Assembly: GCA_963769435.1 (NCBI GenBank)
Contig: CAVYLN010000002.1
Span: 1,674,001 to 1,738,000 of the forward strand
DNA from: JADKAV01 sp963769435
GTDB lineage: Bacteria; Actinomycetota; Actinomycetes; S36-B12; UBA10799
Direction: 5' to 3'
DNA length: 64,000 nucleotides
The notes beneath the pieces are model-generated. The model saw only the letters and a program-made list of their open reading frames with translations, was not told the origin of the DNA and searched no databases. Shown piece by piece: positions 17,207-25,681 of the stretch. The position numbers were made by a program, and so were the translations under genes. Within the stretch, counting starts at the first letter, position 1. Every line of letters begins with the position of its first letter.

Positions 17207-17599
17207 ATGAGTTCAAATGTCGCCGAGGTGGCGCAGATGGTGTCGACGACCTTGGTCGGTCGTACGGCGAGTGTGGCCGCTCGCTTCACATATCGGCGTG
17301 ACGATCCCTACGCGGTGTGGGTGGTCTTCTCCGTGGGAGATGCCCAGGTGTGTTGGACGTTCGCGCGCGAGTTGTTGCGTGACGGCCTGTACGCCCCGGC
17401 TGGGCAGGGGGATGTTCTGGTGGCCCCGGCCGGTGCTGGACGGGTGACGTTGACGCTGAGGTCTGCGACAGGCATCGCGATGTTGGCGTGCGACCGCGGG
17501 GATCTTGTCGAGTTCGTTGGTCAGGTGTACGAGATGGTGCCCGAGGGCCGCGAGATCACCCATTCGGCGATCGACAGATTCCTGGCCGACATCGCCTAG
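17207..17599 (+). CDS. SsgA-like sporulation/cell-division protein
   Basis: A 130-residue protein of the SsgA-like family, found in actinobacteria, where members position FtsZ or guide septal peptidoglycan. Matching features: a YRRDDPYAVWVVFSVG core, VCWTFARELLRDGLYAPAGQGDV, a hydrophobic strand (AGRVTLTLRS) and a C-terminal helix EITHSAIDRFLADI. Length agrees with the usual 130-145. ATG 17207 is chosen because GGAGGAGG precedes it by six bases; ATG 17201 is too close. It follows dnaB by 86 bases. Confidence 0.85.
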   Translation: MSSNVAEVAQMVSTTLVGRTASVAARFTYRRDDPYAVWVVFSVGDAQVCWTFARELLRDGLYAPAGQGDVLVAPAGAGRVTLTLRSATGIAMLACDRGDLVEFVGQVYEMVPEGREITHSAIDRFLADIA

Positions 17600-17612
17600 G
17601 TCGGTGCCGGGG

Positions 17613-18161
17613 TCAGACCGCCTTGCGCGTGGCCGCCTGGCTTTCGGTATCCGTAAGGCCATGCATCGCCTCTGCTCCGCGGATGGTCGCGACCACGAGT
17701 GCCTCCACCGGATCAGCAGGTCGCCGGGGGGCTGTCGCGGCGCCGAGGGTGTCGGCGCAGGTGGATGCGATACGGGCCTGGCGTGCGACGAGTTCACTGT
17801 CGTCGAGCCGGTCCAGGGAAGCTGACACCGCCCTTGCCAGCGCTTCGATCGCATGTACGCGATCGGCGGTCACCCATAGCCGCCCGTCGGTCAACGCTTC
17901 CCCAACGGCCACGACATCGCTGAGCATCCGTCGCAGTGCCTCAGGCAGCGCGACGATCGCAGACGCGCTTGTGGCCGCCTCGGGAATGCCGCACAACGAA
18001 GAGAGGGCCTCGGCCTCCACGGAATGCAGTTCCTCGAGTTCGGCTCGCCGTTGCTCGGGTGCTTCCTCCGCGATCGCCGTGAGCACGCCAGCCGCCTCTG
18101 CGACCAGAAGTGCGAAGTCGGCCACCGAGTCCTCACCGATCTCGATCTTGTGGACAGTCAT
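17613..18161 (-). CDS. Hypothetical helical protein
   Basis: A 182-residue protein I do not recognise. It is predicted almost entirely helical, rich in Ala, Glu and Leu (FALLVAEAAGVLTAIAEEAP, AIVALPEALRRMLSDVVAVG), with no membrane segment, signal or cysteine cluster; the single Cys pair is in unrelated positions. The start ATG 18161 has GGAGG six bases upstream. It converges on the SsgA-like gene, 13 bases apart. Confidence 0.6.
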   Translation of the reverse strand: MTVHKIEIGEDSVADFALLVAEAAGVLTAIAEEAPEQRRAELEELHSVEAEALSSLCGIPEAATSASAIVALPEALRRMLSDVVAVGEALTDGRLWVTADRVHAIEALARAVSASLDRLDDSELVARQARIASTCADTLGAATAPRRPADPVEALVVATIRGAEAMHGLTDTESQAATRKAV

Positions 18162-18285
18162 GATGATCCTCCTGCCTTCACGGTAGGAAGGTGAGGTCAC
18201 CAGCGCGAGAAGCGTGCGTCAACGAAGGGCGAACTCTGACTGATAGGAAGGTGAACGCACCGGGAAGCCAGGGTGTGGAAATCTG

Positions 18286-19398
18286 TCACGCCGCGCAGTT
18301 GAAGGTGTCTGGAGGTTTCGTCCGGTACGTGCGGCCGGCGGGGCTGGTCCATTCCAGTTCGTTGCTCCCGAGGTTGGTCACGGTCCAGCCGGTCTGGTGT
18401 TTGATGCGGTGGTGGCGTCGGCACAGGCAGTGCAGATTGTCCGCGGTTGTGTCCCCGTCGGGGTGAGCGATGGTGTGGTCGAGGTCGCAGCGTGCGGCAG
18501 GCACCGAGCAACCCGGGAAGCGGCAGTGCTGGTCGCGCGCCCGCACGGTACGGGCCAGCGCGGTGGGGATGCGGTACTGCCTGGGGCTGGTGTTGATGAC
18601 GCGGCCGGTGGGGGTGGCCATCCAGGCGAACCACGTCGCATTCGTGCGGCAAGCCAGCATCATGGCGTTGGACCAGGGCAGCGGGCAGTCATTGACCGTT
18701 GCGCCGATCCCCGAGGCCGGCAGCACCACGCTCACGGTGGTTGCCACGGTGGTCTTGTCATCGAGCAGATCCGTCAGAGCGTCGGCGCGACGCTGATCCA
18801 GGGTGCGATCCTCATCGGGCACGGTGTTGGTGCGGGCCAGGGTGTCCAGCGCCGTGAAGAACGCCTCTGCCACGTCGGTCGGCAGATACCCATACAGCTC
18901 GGACATCCCGTCGCGGTCGGGGACCACCTCGATCCTGCGCTGGTCGAAGGCCGTCTTCCGGGCGACCTCATCGCCGTCGGGTAAGCGTGACAAGAGCCAT
19001 TTCCGCAGATGGTAGGTGGTGTGCTCAGAGCCGTAGTGGATCGCATCGGCCTCCAGGCGGTCCTGCAGGTCGGATGTGGGCAGTAGGGTCGCAATCAGCT
19101 TGGCCCGGGTCAGGTCCAAACGACCCTGTGCCAAGGCGGCGATCACGTGTGGACGGGTGCAGATCAACTCGGCGTCGTCGTACAACCGACTCGCCGACCG
19201 GGTGGAGACGTGAAGGCTGGTCGCGATCTCGGCGATCACCGCGTCGCAGGCCGCGGAGTGGCGGTCGGTGGGAAGCGCGCGACTCAGTCCGTGGATCGCG
19301 ATCAAGCGGTCGGCCTGAGCCGTCCGTAGCCCGGACTCGGCACGATCGATCTCAAGGACGAGGGCGTCGAGGGTGTCCAGCGAGGTTTCGATTTCCAT
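18286..19398 (-). CDS. DUF222 / HNH endonuclease domain protein (13E12 family)
   Basis: A 370-residue protein with an N-terminal DUF222 helical domain (about 1-250) and a C-terminal HNH nuclease fold. The HNH part has CRFPGCSVPAARCDLDHTIA, then DNLHCLCRRHHRIKHQ, keeping the CxxxxC-like pair, the DH motif and the distal HH. Such proteins occur in many copies per genome in actinobacteria (the 13E12 repeat family of Mycobacterium); their role is unproven. The ATG is leaderless. No inverted repeats or inteins mark it as mobile here. Confidence 0.88.
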   Translation of the reverse strand: MEIETSLDTLDALVLEIDRAESGLRTAQADRLIAIHGLSRALPTDRHSAACDAVIAEIATSLHVSTRSASRLYDDAELICTRPHVIAALAQGRLDLTRAKLIATLLPTSDLQDRLEADAIHYGSEHTTYHLRKWLLSRLPDGDEVARKTAFDQRRIEVVPDRDGMSELYGYLPTDVAEAFFTALDTLARTNTVPDEDRTLDQRRADALTDLLDDKTTVATTVSVVLPASGIGATVNDCPLPWSNAMMLACRTNATWFAWMATPTGRVINTSPRQYRIPTALARTVRARDQHCRFPGCSVPAARCDLDHTIAHPDGDTTADNLHCLCRRHHRIKHQTGWTVTNLGSNELEWTSPAGRTYRTKPPDTFNCAA

Positions 19399-19404
19399 AC
19401 CACA

Positions 19405-19410
19405 AGTGTA
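19405..19410 (-). promoter_or_regulatory. -10 element of leaderless DUF222 gene
   Basis: TACACT on the minus strand, six bases before the ATG at 19398. Confidence 0.55.
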
Positions 19411-19503
19411 GATCGAGGGTAGAACAAATGTTCGAATCGTCCACAGGTGCCTGGTGGTGTGAACAACGGTCGCGGTCGGCCATCCTCCCAGCCGAGCGTG
19501 TGC

Positions 19504-19656
19504 TCAGTGGTGGCCTTTGGTCACCATCGTGATCATCTTCATGTTCAGCACGGCGAAGCGCCAGCCCTGCACGAGGATGTTCTTGCGCGACTTGAGTTCC
19601 TTGTCGTCGGGGATCGGTGCCTCGTCGAAAGTCGTCACGTTGTCCATGTTCTCCAT
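19504..19656 (-). CDS. Small protein downstream of SQR (50 residues)
   Basis: A 50-residue reading frame beginning MENMDNVTTFDEAPIPDDKE and ending NMKMITMVTKGHH. The first half is acidic; the second (about 27-45) is basic and amphipathic to hydrophobic (LVQGWRFAVLNMKMITMV), suggesting membrane or protein docking. AGGAGG overlaps the SQR stop codon and the ATG lies 15 bases beyond it, so it is co-translated with SQR. I know no family for it. It may be a subunit or membrane anchor of SQR; that is inference from position only. Confidence 0.7.
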   Translation of the reverse strand: MENMDNVTTFDEAPIPDDKELKSRKNILVQGWRFAVLNMKMITMVTKGHH

Positions 19657-19671
19657 GGTCTATGTCCCCTC

Positions 19672-21129
19672 CTATTCCGGGATGAGGTACCAGAGCGGAC
19701 GGGCTTTGGCCTTGTAGATGAACAGGTAGTGCAGCATGACTTTCATCCAGTGTGCGGACAGGCCGATCTCACCGTAGGTCTCCTTAGTGTCGCGGCCGGC
19801 CTCACCGTACTTCTGCTTGTCCGGGATGATCGGATAGACCGTCATCGCGGCGGCCTGGCCCTGGCGCCATCCGGTGCCCGCCGAGGCGATGCAGGCGGCA
19901 CCCATCTCGGCCATGGACGCGGTGTGGACCTTTCCCGAGTCGCCGTGTTTGATGCGTTCGGCGATGGTCTGCGCGACAGCCCGGCCGATGACCCCCGACG
20001 GCATCCCCGTGCGCGGGGGTGCCGGAGCGATCATCGTGCCGTTGGGGGTCTTGCGCGGCTTGGACATCTGGTGCGGCGGGGCGAAGGCGATGCCTGCCGC
20101 CCAGACGTTGTCGTAGGCCACCGACTGATAGGTCCTTGGCCAGTCGGCGGCCTGCCACTGCTCGTAGGGCTTGGGTGTGTAGTCCGCGTCGACTTTCATG
20201 AATCCGCTGGGGGCGAAGACCTGGTCGGTGACCTCGTTGCCCTCGCGGTCGAACGCCTTGAGATCCGCGCCGCGGAAAGGTGGCAGCAACATGGCGAAGT
20301 CGAACCGCTGCTCGCCCTTGGTCCCGTCGAGCTGCTCGTAGTGCACGACGCCCGGATCGACCCTCTCCACGTGCGCGGCCATGATCGCCTTCACACCGCG
20401 CTGTTGGAACAGCGACTCGGTGAACATCTGGCTCGGCACGACCCCCTGCTTCGTGCCGAAATTCATACCGTCCATGCCGAAGTCGCCGAGTTTGGCCTCG
20501 TTGGTGATGTAGATGACCTCCGCCTTGTCCCGCACCCCGGCTTCGACAAGTTCGTGCTCCACGTTGAACGTGTACTCGAATGCGGCGCCCTGGCAGGTGC
20601 AGGTGCCGTGACCCATTCCGATCAACAGTGTCTGCCGTTGGCCCTGCTTGAGTCTGTCGATCGTCTCCGCGAGCGCTTTCGCGGTCTCGACGGCGTGCCC
20701 GGCGGTGCAGACCGACCAGGAGTTGCCATCCGGCCCCAAACCGGGCGTCGCCTCGAACGTGAGCTTCGGCCCCGTCGCATTGATGAGGAAGTCGTACTCC
20801 AGATTCGCCGTCTGCCCCTGCCGGGAAGGGTCGGTGTACCGCACCGTCACATATGGCCGATCCATCTCGGCGCTGCCCTCACCGTGCAACTCGATCGCGA
20901 GCGCCTGGTGGAACTCGATGCCCTTGCGCCGGTAGATCGGGGCCAGGGGGAACGTGACTTTCTTGGTCGACATCTTGCCGACACCCACCCAGATGTTCGA
21001 GGGGATCCAGTTCCACTGCGAGTTGGGCGAGACCACCACCACGTCATGCTCCTTGCCCAGCGATCGTCGCAGGTGCAGGGCTGCGGTGTGGCCGGCGATG
21101 CCGGCTCCCAGGATGACTGCTCGTGCCAT
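19672..21129 (-). CDS. Sulfide:quinone oxidoreductase-like flavoprotein
   Basis: A 485-residue FAD enzyme of the SQR/type II NADH dehydrogenase group, expected to oxidise sulfide at the membrane and reduce quinone. The FAD-binding loop VILGAGIAGHTAAL starts the protein. WNWIPSNIWVGVGK, the GHGTCTCQGAAFEYTF segment (Cys177, Cys179; one aligns with a redox cysteine of SQR) and the C-terminal GWRQGQAAAMTVYP follow. I do not see the second redox cysteine at its usual place, in GIAFAPPHQMSKP, so catalysis may differ from classical SQR. GGAGG precedes ATG 21129. It forms a two-gene unit with the 50-residue protein. Confidence 0.8.
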   Translation of the reverse strand: MARAVILGAGIAGHTAALHLRRSLGKEHDVVVVSPNSQWNWIPSNIWVGVGKMSTKKVTFPLAPIYRRKGIEFHQALAIELHGEGSAEMDRPYVTVRYTDPSRQGQTANLEYDFLINATGPKLTFEATPGLGPDGNSWSVCTAGHAVETAKALAETIDRLKQGQRQTLLIGMGHGTCTCQGAAFEYTFNVEHELVEAGVRDKAEVIYITNEAKLGDFGMDGMNFGTKQGVVPSQMFTESLFQQRGVKAIMAAHVERVDPGVVHYEQLDGTKGEQRFDFAMLLPPFRGADLKAFDREGNEVTDQVFAPSGFMKVDADYTPKPYEQWQAADWPRTYQSVAYDNVWAAGIAFAPPHQMSKPRKTPNGTMIAPAPPRTGMPSGVIGRAVAQTIAERIKHGDSGKVHTASMAEMGAACIASAGTGWRQGQAAAMTVYPIIPDKQKYGEAGRDTKETYGEIGLSAHWMKVMLHYLFIYKAKARPLWYLIPE

Positions 21130-21416
21130 GGCGTACCCTCCGGGTGCTCTGGTCGGCCCGCCCAAAGCATACCCCTGCACGGTATTGACGGGGACGGGCT
21201 TGCCGAGCATCCGAGAGCGGGTCCGAGCCACACCGTTGCGGCGTGGCTTCGGCGGGCTCGTGCGTCCAGTGCGAACCGGCGGTTAAGGAGACATTTCGGA
21301 TTCATTTCCAGGAAACCCACCGTTTGGCTGGATATCGCCCTACCGCAGCGCTACCGTCAAGCGTTGAACTAAACAGTCCGGTACCCCGCCGGGCCCAAGA
21401 TGGAGGAAACTGCCAT
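21130..21416. other. Divergent intergenic region between SQR and xylF
   Basis: This 287-base gap must hold promoters for both directions. TACCGT at 21352-21357 could be a -10 for xylF but has no clear -35, and GTTGAACTAAAC (21363-21374) is a weak half-palindrome. No convincing operator or riboswitch was found. Confidence 0.35.
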
Positions 21417-22511
21417 ATGAAACTCCGCATGACACTCGCAGTGTCAGTTGCGGCCTTCAGCCTCGCGCTGACCGGCTGTAGCTCATCAGACGACGGCGGT
21501 TCCGCCGCTTCCGAGTCGCCGACCGCCCCGGCGGGCAAGATCGGCGTGATCCTGCCCGACTCCGCATCGTCGGCGCGCTGGGAGACGGCCGACCGGCCGT
21601 TCCTGGAGGAGGCCTTCCAGACAGCGGGTGTCGAGTACGACATCCAGAACGCCAACGGAGACAAGGCGAAGTTCCAGACCATTGCCGACCAGATGCTGAA
21701 CTCCGGGGTCACCACGCTGATGATCGTGAACCTCGACAGCGACACCGGTGCGGCCGTCATCAACAAGGCCAACGCGCAGGGTGTGAAGGTCATCGACTAC
21801 GACCGGCTGACCCTCAACGGTGACGCTGCCTACTACGTGTCCTTCGACAACGTGGCTGTCGGCACCAAGATCGGTGAGGGCCTCGTGACCTGCATGCAGG
21901 ACAACGGCGACACCAGCGGCCCGGTGGCTCTGCTCAACGGATCTCCGACCGACAACAACGCCACGCTGTTCAAGGAGGGCTACGAGACAGCCATCACAGC
22001 AGCCGGCTACGAGGTCGCAGCCGACCAGGCAGTGCCGGAGTGGGACAACACGAAGGCCGGCACGATCTTCGAGCAGATGTTCACGAAGGCCAACGGTGAC
22101 TTCATCGGTGTCGCGGCCGCCAACGACGGTCTCGGCGGTGCGGCCATCTCCGTGCTCGACCGCAACGGTCAGGCAGGCAAGATCCCGGTGACCGGCCAGG
22201 ACGCCACCGACGAGGGCCTGCAGCGCGTTCTGCTGGGCACCCAGTGCATGACGGTCTACAAGGCCGTGAAGCAGGAAGCCGCTGCTGCTGCCGAACTGGC
22301 CGTGGCGCTGTCCAGGGGCGAGGAGCCCGAGACCGGCCAGACCACTCTGGACCCGGAGTCGGGCCGTGAGGTCCCCTCGGTTCTGCTCGAGCCGATCGCG
22401 ATCTTCAAGGACAACGTCAAGGACGTGGTTGCCGACGGTTTCACCACCGCTGACAAGTTGTGCACCACCGAGAAGTTGAAGCAGGCCTGCACCGAGGCTG
22501 GCGTCAGCTAA
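21417..22511 (+). CDS. xylF: Xylose ABC transporter, substrate-binding lipoprotein
   Basis: A 364-residue extracytoplasmic sugar-binding protein (CUT2 family, type I periplasmic-binding fold). It has a signal peptide with lipobox LALTGC (Cys20), a short Ser/Asp linker and the domain beginning KIGVILPDSASSARWETADR. VTGQDATDEGLQRV, with CMTVYK 14 residues further on, matches XylF/ChvE-like proteins. xylA and xylB in the same operon make xylose the likely ligand. GGAGGAAA lies upstream of the ATG. Confidence 0.88.
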   Translation: MKLRMTLAVSVAAFSLALTGCSSSDDGGSAASESPTAPAGKIGVILPDSASSARWETADRPFLEEAFQTAGVEYDIQNANGDKAKFQTIADQMLNSGVTTLMIVNLDSDTGAAVINKANAQGVKVIDYDRLTLNGDAAYYVSFDNVAVGTKIGEGLVTCMQDNGDTSGPVALLNGSPTDNNATLFKEGYETAITAAGYEVAADQAVPEWDNTKAGTIFEQMFTKANGDFIGVAAANDGLGGAAISVLDRNGQAGKIPVTGQDATDEGLQRVLLGTQCMTVYKAVKQEAAAAAELAVALSRGEEPETGQTTLDPESGREVPSVLLEPIAIFKDNVKDVVADGFTTADKLCTTEKLKQACTEAGVS

Positions 22512-23348
22512 ATGTCAATCAGCACCGAGTCCGGCGTCCGCCCCTCCCCGGGGCGGGCGTCGGACCCCTTGCTCTCGTTGCGCGGAGTGCACAAGAGTTT
22601 CGGTGCGGTCCACGTCCTCGAGGGAGTGGACTTCGACGTGTATCCGGGGCAGGTGACCGCCCTGGTGGGCGATAACGGCGCCGGTAAGAGCACCCTCATC
22701 AAGGGCGTGGCAGGCATCTACCCGTTCGACGAGGGGGACTTCCTGTTCGAGGGGAAGTCGGTGCACATCAGCGATCCCAAGCACGCCAACGCGCTGGGCA
22801 TCGAGGTCGTGTACCAGGACCTGGCGCTGTGCGACAACCTCGATGTGGTCGCCAACATGTTCCTCGGTCGCGAGGAGAAGAAGGGCGTGGGCCTGGACGA
22901 GGCGACTATGGAGCGCAAGGCGGCTGAGACGCTTGCGGGTCTGTCCGTGCGCACCTTGAGTTCTGTTCGTCGAACGGTGGCGTCGCTGTCCGGTGGGCAG
23001 CGGCAGACCGTCGCGATCGCACGCGCCGTGCTGTGGAACTCGAAGATGGTGATCCTGGACGAGCCGACAGCCGCACTCGGTGTGGCGCAGACCGAGCAAG
23101 TACTCAGCCTGGTGGAGAGATTGGCGGAGAACGGACTCGGCGTCGTGCTGATCTCGCACAACATCAACGACGTGATGCGTGTCGCCGACCACATCGCGTG
23201 CCTGTACCTCGGCCGGATGGCGGCGCAGGTTCCTGCCGCAGACGTGACGAACTCACAGGTCGTCGAACTGATCACGACTGGCCGGACCGGCGACATCGGC
23301 ATCCAACCAGAAACGTCCACGAACTCCGACCCCAGTACTGGAGCCTGA
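22512..23348 (+). CDS. xylG: Sugar ABC transporter ATPase, single domain
   Basis: A 278-residue ATPase with Walker A GDNGAGKST, Q-loop VYQDLALCDNLDV, signature LSGGQRQTVAIARA, Walker B MVILDEPTAAL and H-loop LISHN. It has only one nucleotide-binding domain, whereas E. coli XylG and RbsA have two in about 500 residues, so it should act as a homodimer. It begins directly after the xylF stop (TAAATG). Confidence 0.9.
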   Translation: MSISTESGVRPSPGRASDPLLSLRGVHKSFGAVHVLEGVDFDVYPGQVTALVGDNGAGKSTLIKGVAGIYPFDEGDFLFEGKSVHISDPKHANALGIEVVYQDLALCDNLDVVANMFLGREEKKGVGLDEATMERKAAETLAGLSVRTLSSVRRTVASLSGGQRQTVAIARAVLWNSKMVILDEPTAALGVAQTEQVLSLVERLAENGLGVVLISHNINDVMRVADHIACLYLGRMAAQVPAADVTNSQVVELITTGRTGDIGIQPETSTNSDPSTGA

Positions 23349-23351
23349 CTG

Positions 23352-24611
23352 ATGTCGAGCACCCTCACCGCCGAAGCCGATCCGGAGTCGCAGGAGAGTC
23401 CCGGCATCGGCCAATCCGTGCGCAACTACTGGGACCGTGTGCGGGGCGGCGACCTCGGGTCTTTGCCGGCCTTCGCCGGTTTGATCGCGCTGATCGTGGT
23501 CTTCACGGCACTGCAGGGGGACACGTTCCTGTCCGCCTTCAACTTCGCCAACCTCATCAACCAGTCGGCCATGATCATCGTCCTGGCCATGGGGCTGGTG
23601 TTCGTACTGCTTCTCGGTGAGATCGACCTGTCGGCCGGGTTCGCGGCCGGAACCGCAGCCGCCGTTCTGGGCGTCACTCTCACCCAGAAGGGCTGGCCCC
23701 TGCTGCTTGCGCTGGGCGCCACGCTGCTGACCGGCGTGATCATCGGTCTCGTGATCGGCCTGCTGGTCGCTCGGCTCGGCATCCCCAGCTTCGTGGTCAC
23801 GTTGGCCGCCTTCCTGGGCCTGCAGGGATTGATGCTGCTGGTCATCGGCGAGGGTGGCACGATCGGGATCAACAACCCCGAGATCCTCAAGATCATGAAC
23901 GCGAACATGTCCCCGGTCGCCGGTTGGGTCCTATTCCTGATCGTGGTCGGTGGCTGGGCGCTGGTCTCCCAGATGAAGATGCGCGGCCGCAGGCTGTCGG
24001 GCCTGCCCGTGGAGAACACCTCGGTGTGGTTGGCGAAACTGATCGCACTGGCGGTGGTCTTCGGCCTGTTCGTCTACATCCTCAATGAGGAGCGCAGCCG
24101 CAACCCGGCGATCACGTCCATCAAGGGCGTCCCGTACGTGGTGCCGTTGATCCTGATCCTCGTGGTCGGACTCACGTACTTGCTGGGACGCACTGGATTC
24201 GGCCGCCACGTCTACGCGGTGGGCGGCAATGCGGAGGCCTCGCGCCGCGCGGGTATCAATGTCGCGAACATCAAGATCGCCTGCTTCATCGCGTGTTCGA
24301 CGCTCGCGGCCGTGGCCGGCATCCTGTTCGCATCGCGCGACAACTCGGTATCGCCGTCCACGGGTGGGTCGACCACGCTGCTCTATGCGGTCGGCGCTGC
24401 GGTGATCGGTGGCACCTCTCTGTTCGGTGGGCGTGGCCGCATCATCGACGCGGTGATCGGTGGCCTGGTGGTCGGAGTGATTGCCAACGGTCTGCCATTG
24501 GTGACACAGCAGTCGGGTATCGCGTTCATCGTGACCGGCCTGGTCCTTCTGGTTGCTGCCAGCGTCGACGCCCTGTCCCGGCGCAGAGCAATGGCAACGG
24601 GTAGGGCTTAG
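23352..24611 (+). CDS. xylH: Sugar ABC transporter permease
   Basis: A 419-residue CUT2 permease with about ten membrane segments and the family motif VYAVGGNAEASRRAGINV in the cytoplasmic loop that docks the ATPase. GRGRIIDAVIGGLVVGVIANG is also typical of RbsC/XylH. It starts three bases after xylG. With xylF and xylG it completes a high-affinity sugar importer. Confidence 0.9.
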   Translation: MSSTLTAEADPESQESPGIGQSVRNYWDRVRGGDLGSLPAFAGLIALIVVFTALQGDTFLSAFNFANLINQSAMIIVLAMGLVFVLLLGEIDLSAGFAAGTAAAVLGVTLTQKGWPLLLALGATLLTGVIIGLVIGLLVARLGIPSFVVTLAAFLGLQGLMLLVIGEGGTIGINNPEILKIMNANMSPVAGWVLFLIVVGGWALVSQMKMRGRRLSGLPVENTSVWLAKLIALAVVFGLFVYILNEERSRNPAITSIKGVPYVVPLILILVVGLTYLLGRTGFGRHVYAVGGNAEASRRAGINVANIKIACFIACSTLAAVAGILFASRDNSVSPSTGGSTTLLYAVGAAVIGGTSLFGGRGRIIDAVIGGLVVGVIANGLPLVTQQSGIAFIVTGLVLLVAASVDALSRRRAMATGRA

Positions 24612-24618
24612 CGCGTCA

Positions 24619-25668
24619 GTGACGGAACTCCGGGTCGGTGTAATCGGGTACGGCTTGGCCGGACGGCTGTTCCACGCACCGTTCATCACCACCACCTCGG
24701 GTATGGCCCTGACCCACGTCGTGACCCGCGACGCGGGCCGGGCCGCCGAGGTGGTCGCTGATCACCCGGGGACGCGGGTCGTGGCTTCACTGGATGCGCT
24801 GCTGGAGACCGACGTGGACCTCGTGGTGGTCGCGAGCCCGAGTCGTTTCCATGCCGAACACACGCGCCAGGTGCTCAACGCCGGGCGTCACGTGGTGGTC
24901 GACAAACCGGTGGCCGGTGACGCGGACGAGTTCGAGGCCTTGCTGGAACTGGCGAACACCCGGGACCGGCAGTTGTCCGTGTTCCACAACCGCCGGTGGG
25001 ACAGCGACTTCCGCACGCTCAGACAGATCCTCGATACCGGGCAGCTGGGCCAGGTGCATCGCTTCGAGACCCGGATGGAGCGCTGGCGGCCGAGTGGCAA
25101 AGGTGGCTGGCGGGAGTCGAACGACCCCGCCGACCTCGGCGGGCTGCGGTACGACCTGGGCCCGCATCTGGTCGACCAGGCCCTGCTGCTGTTCGGTCCT
25201 GTGGACTCGGTACAGGCGCGTGCGGTGTCGCTGCGGTCGGTGGGCAGTTTCGATGACGACGTCGTGGCGACGCTGCAGCACACCTCCGGCACGGCCACGA
25301 TGATCAGCGCATCCTTGTTGACCGCGATCCCCGGACCCCGGTTCCGCGCCTGTGGCCTTGCCGGCGCCGCGCTCCTGGAGCACACCGACACCCAGGAGGA
25401 TCGCCTGCGGGCCGGGGTCCGACCGGAGGGGGCCGGGTGGGGAGCCGAACCCGGGCTGTTCGCCGAAGTGGTGCTCGGAGCGGATCAGGAACGTCATGAG
25501 TTCCCCTACCTCGACGGACAGTGGCCCCACTTCTACGCGGGTGTGCGCGACGCGTTGCGCGATCGCACGCAGATGCCCGTGACCCCTGAGTCCGCCCTGG
25601 CCACGATGCGCGTTGTGGACGCGATCGGTGAGGCCGCCCGTACCGGACAGACAGTCACCCCCCGATGA
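24619..25668 (+). CDS. Gfo/Idh/MocA family oxidoreductase
   Basis: A 349-residue NAD(P)-dependent sugar oxidoreductase. The Rossmann segment VGVIGYGLAGRLFHAPF, EVTDVD-like VDLVVVASPSRFHAEHT and the catalytic EKP equivalent DKPVAGDADE are visible; the C-terminal domain holds DLGPHLVDQALLLFGPVDS, with the His of the family. Its place between the importer and xylA suggests action on xylose or a related sugar, for example an oxidative side route; the exact substrate cannot be assigned. GTG 24619 lies eight bases after the xylH stop and has only a weak ribosome site. Confidence 0.82.
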   Translation: MTELRVGVIGYGLAGRLFHAPFITTTSGMALTHVVTRDAGRAAEVVADHPGTRVVASLDALLETDVDLVVVASPSRFHAEHTRQVLNAGRHVVVDKPVAGDADEFEALLELANTRDRQLSVFHNRRWDSDFRTLRQILDTGQLGQVHRFETRMERWRPSGKGGWRESNDPADLGGLRYDLGPHLVDQALLLFGPVDSVQARAVSLRSVGSFDDDVVATLQHTSGTATMISASLLTAIPGPRFRACGLAGAALLEHTDTQEDRLRAGVRPEGAGWGAEPGLFAEVVLGADQERHEFPYLDGQWPHFYAGVRDALRDRTQMPVTPESALATMRVVDAIGEAARTGQTVTPR

Positions 25669-25681
25669 AAGGCAGCACGCG

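Noticed and set aside
18180..18260. Repeated AGGAAGGTGA before the hypothetical gene
   Set aside because: Two ten-base copies 60 bases apart in purine-rich sequence; too short to call a repeat family.
18286..19398. Mobile element based on the HNH nuclease
   Set aside because: DUF222/HNH proteins are stand-alone chromosomal genes; no terminal repeats, transposase or intron structure flank it.
19447..21372. 641-residue open frame on the plus strand
   Set aside because: Antisense to SQR and its small companion, both of which have conserved motifs and ribosome sites.
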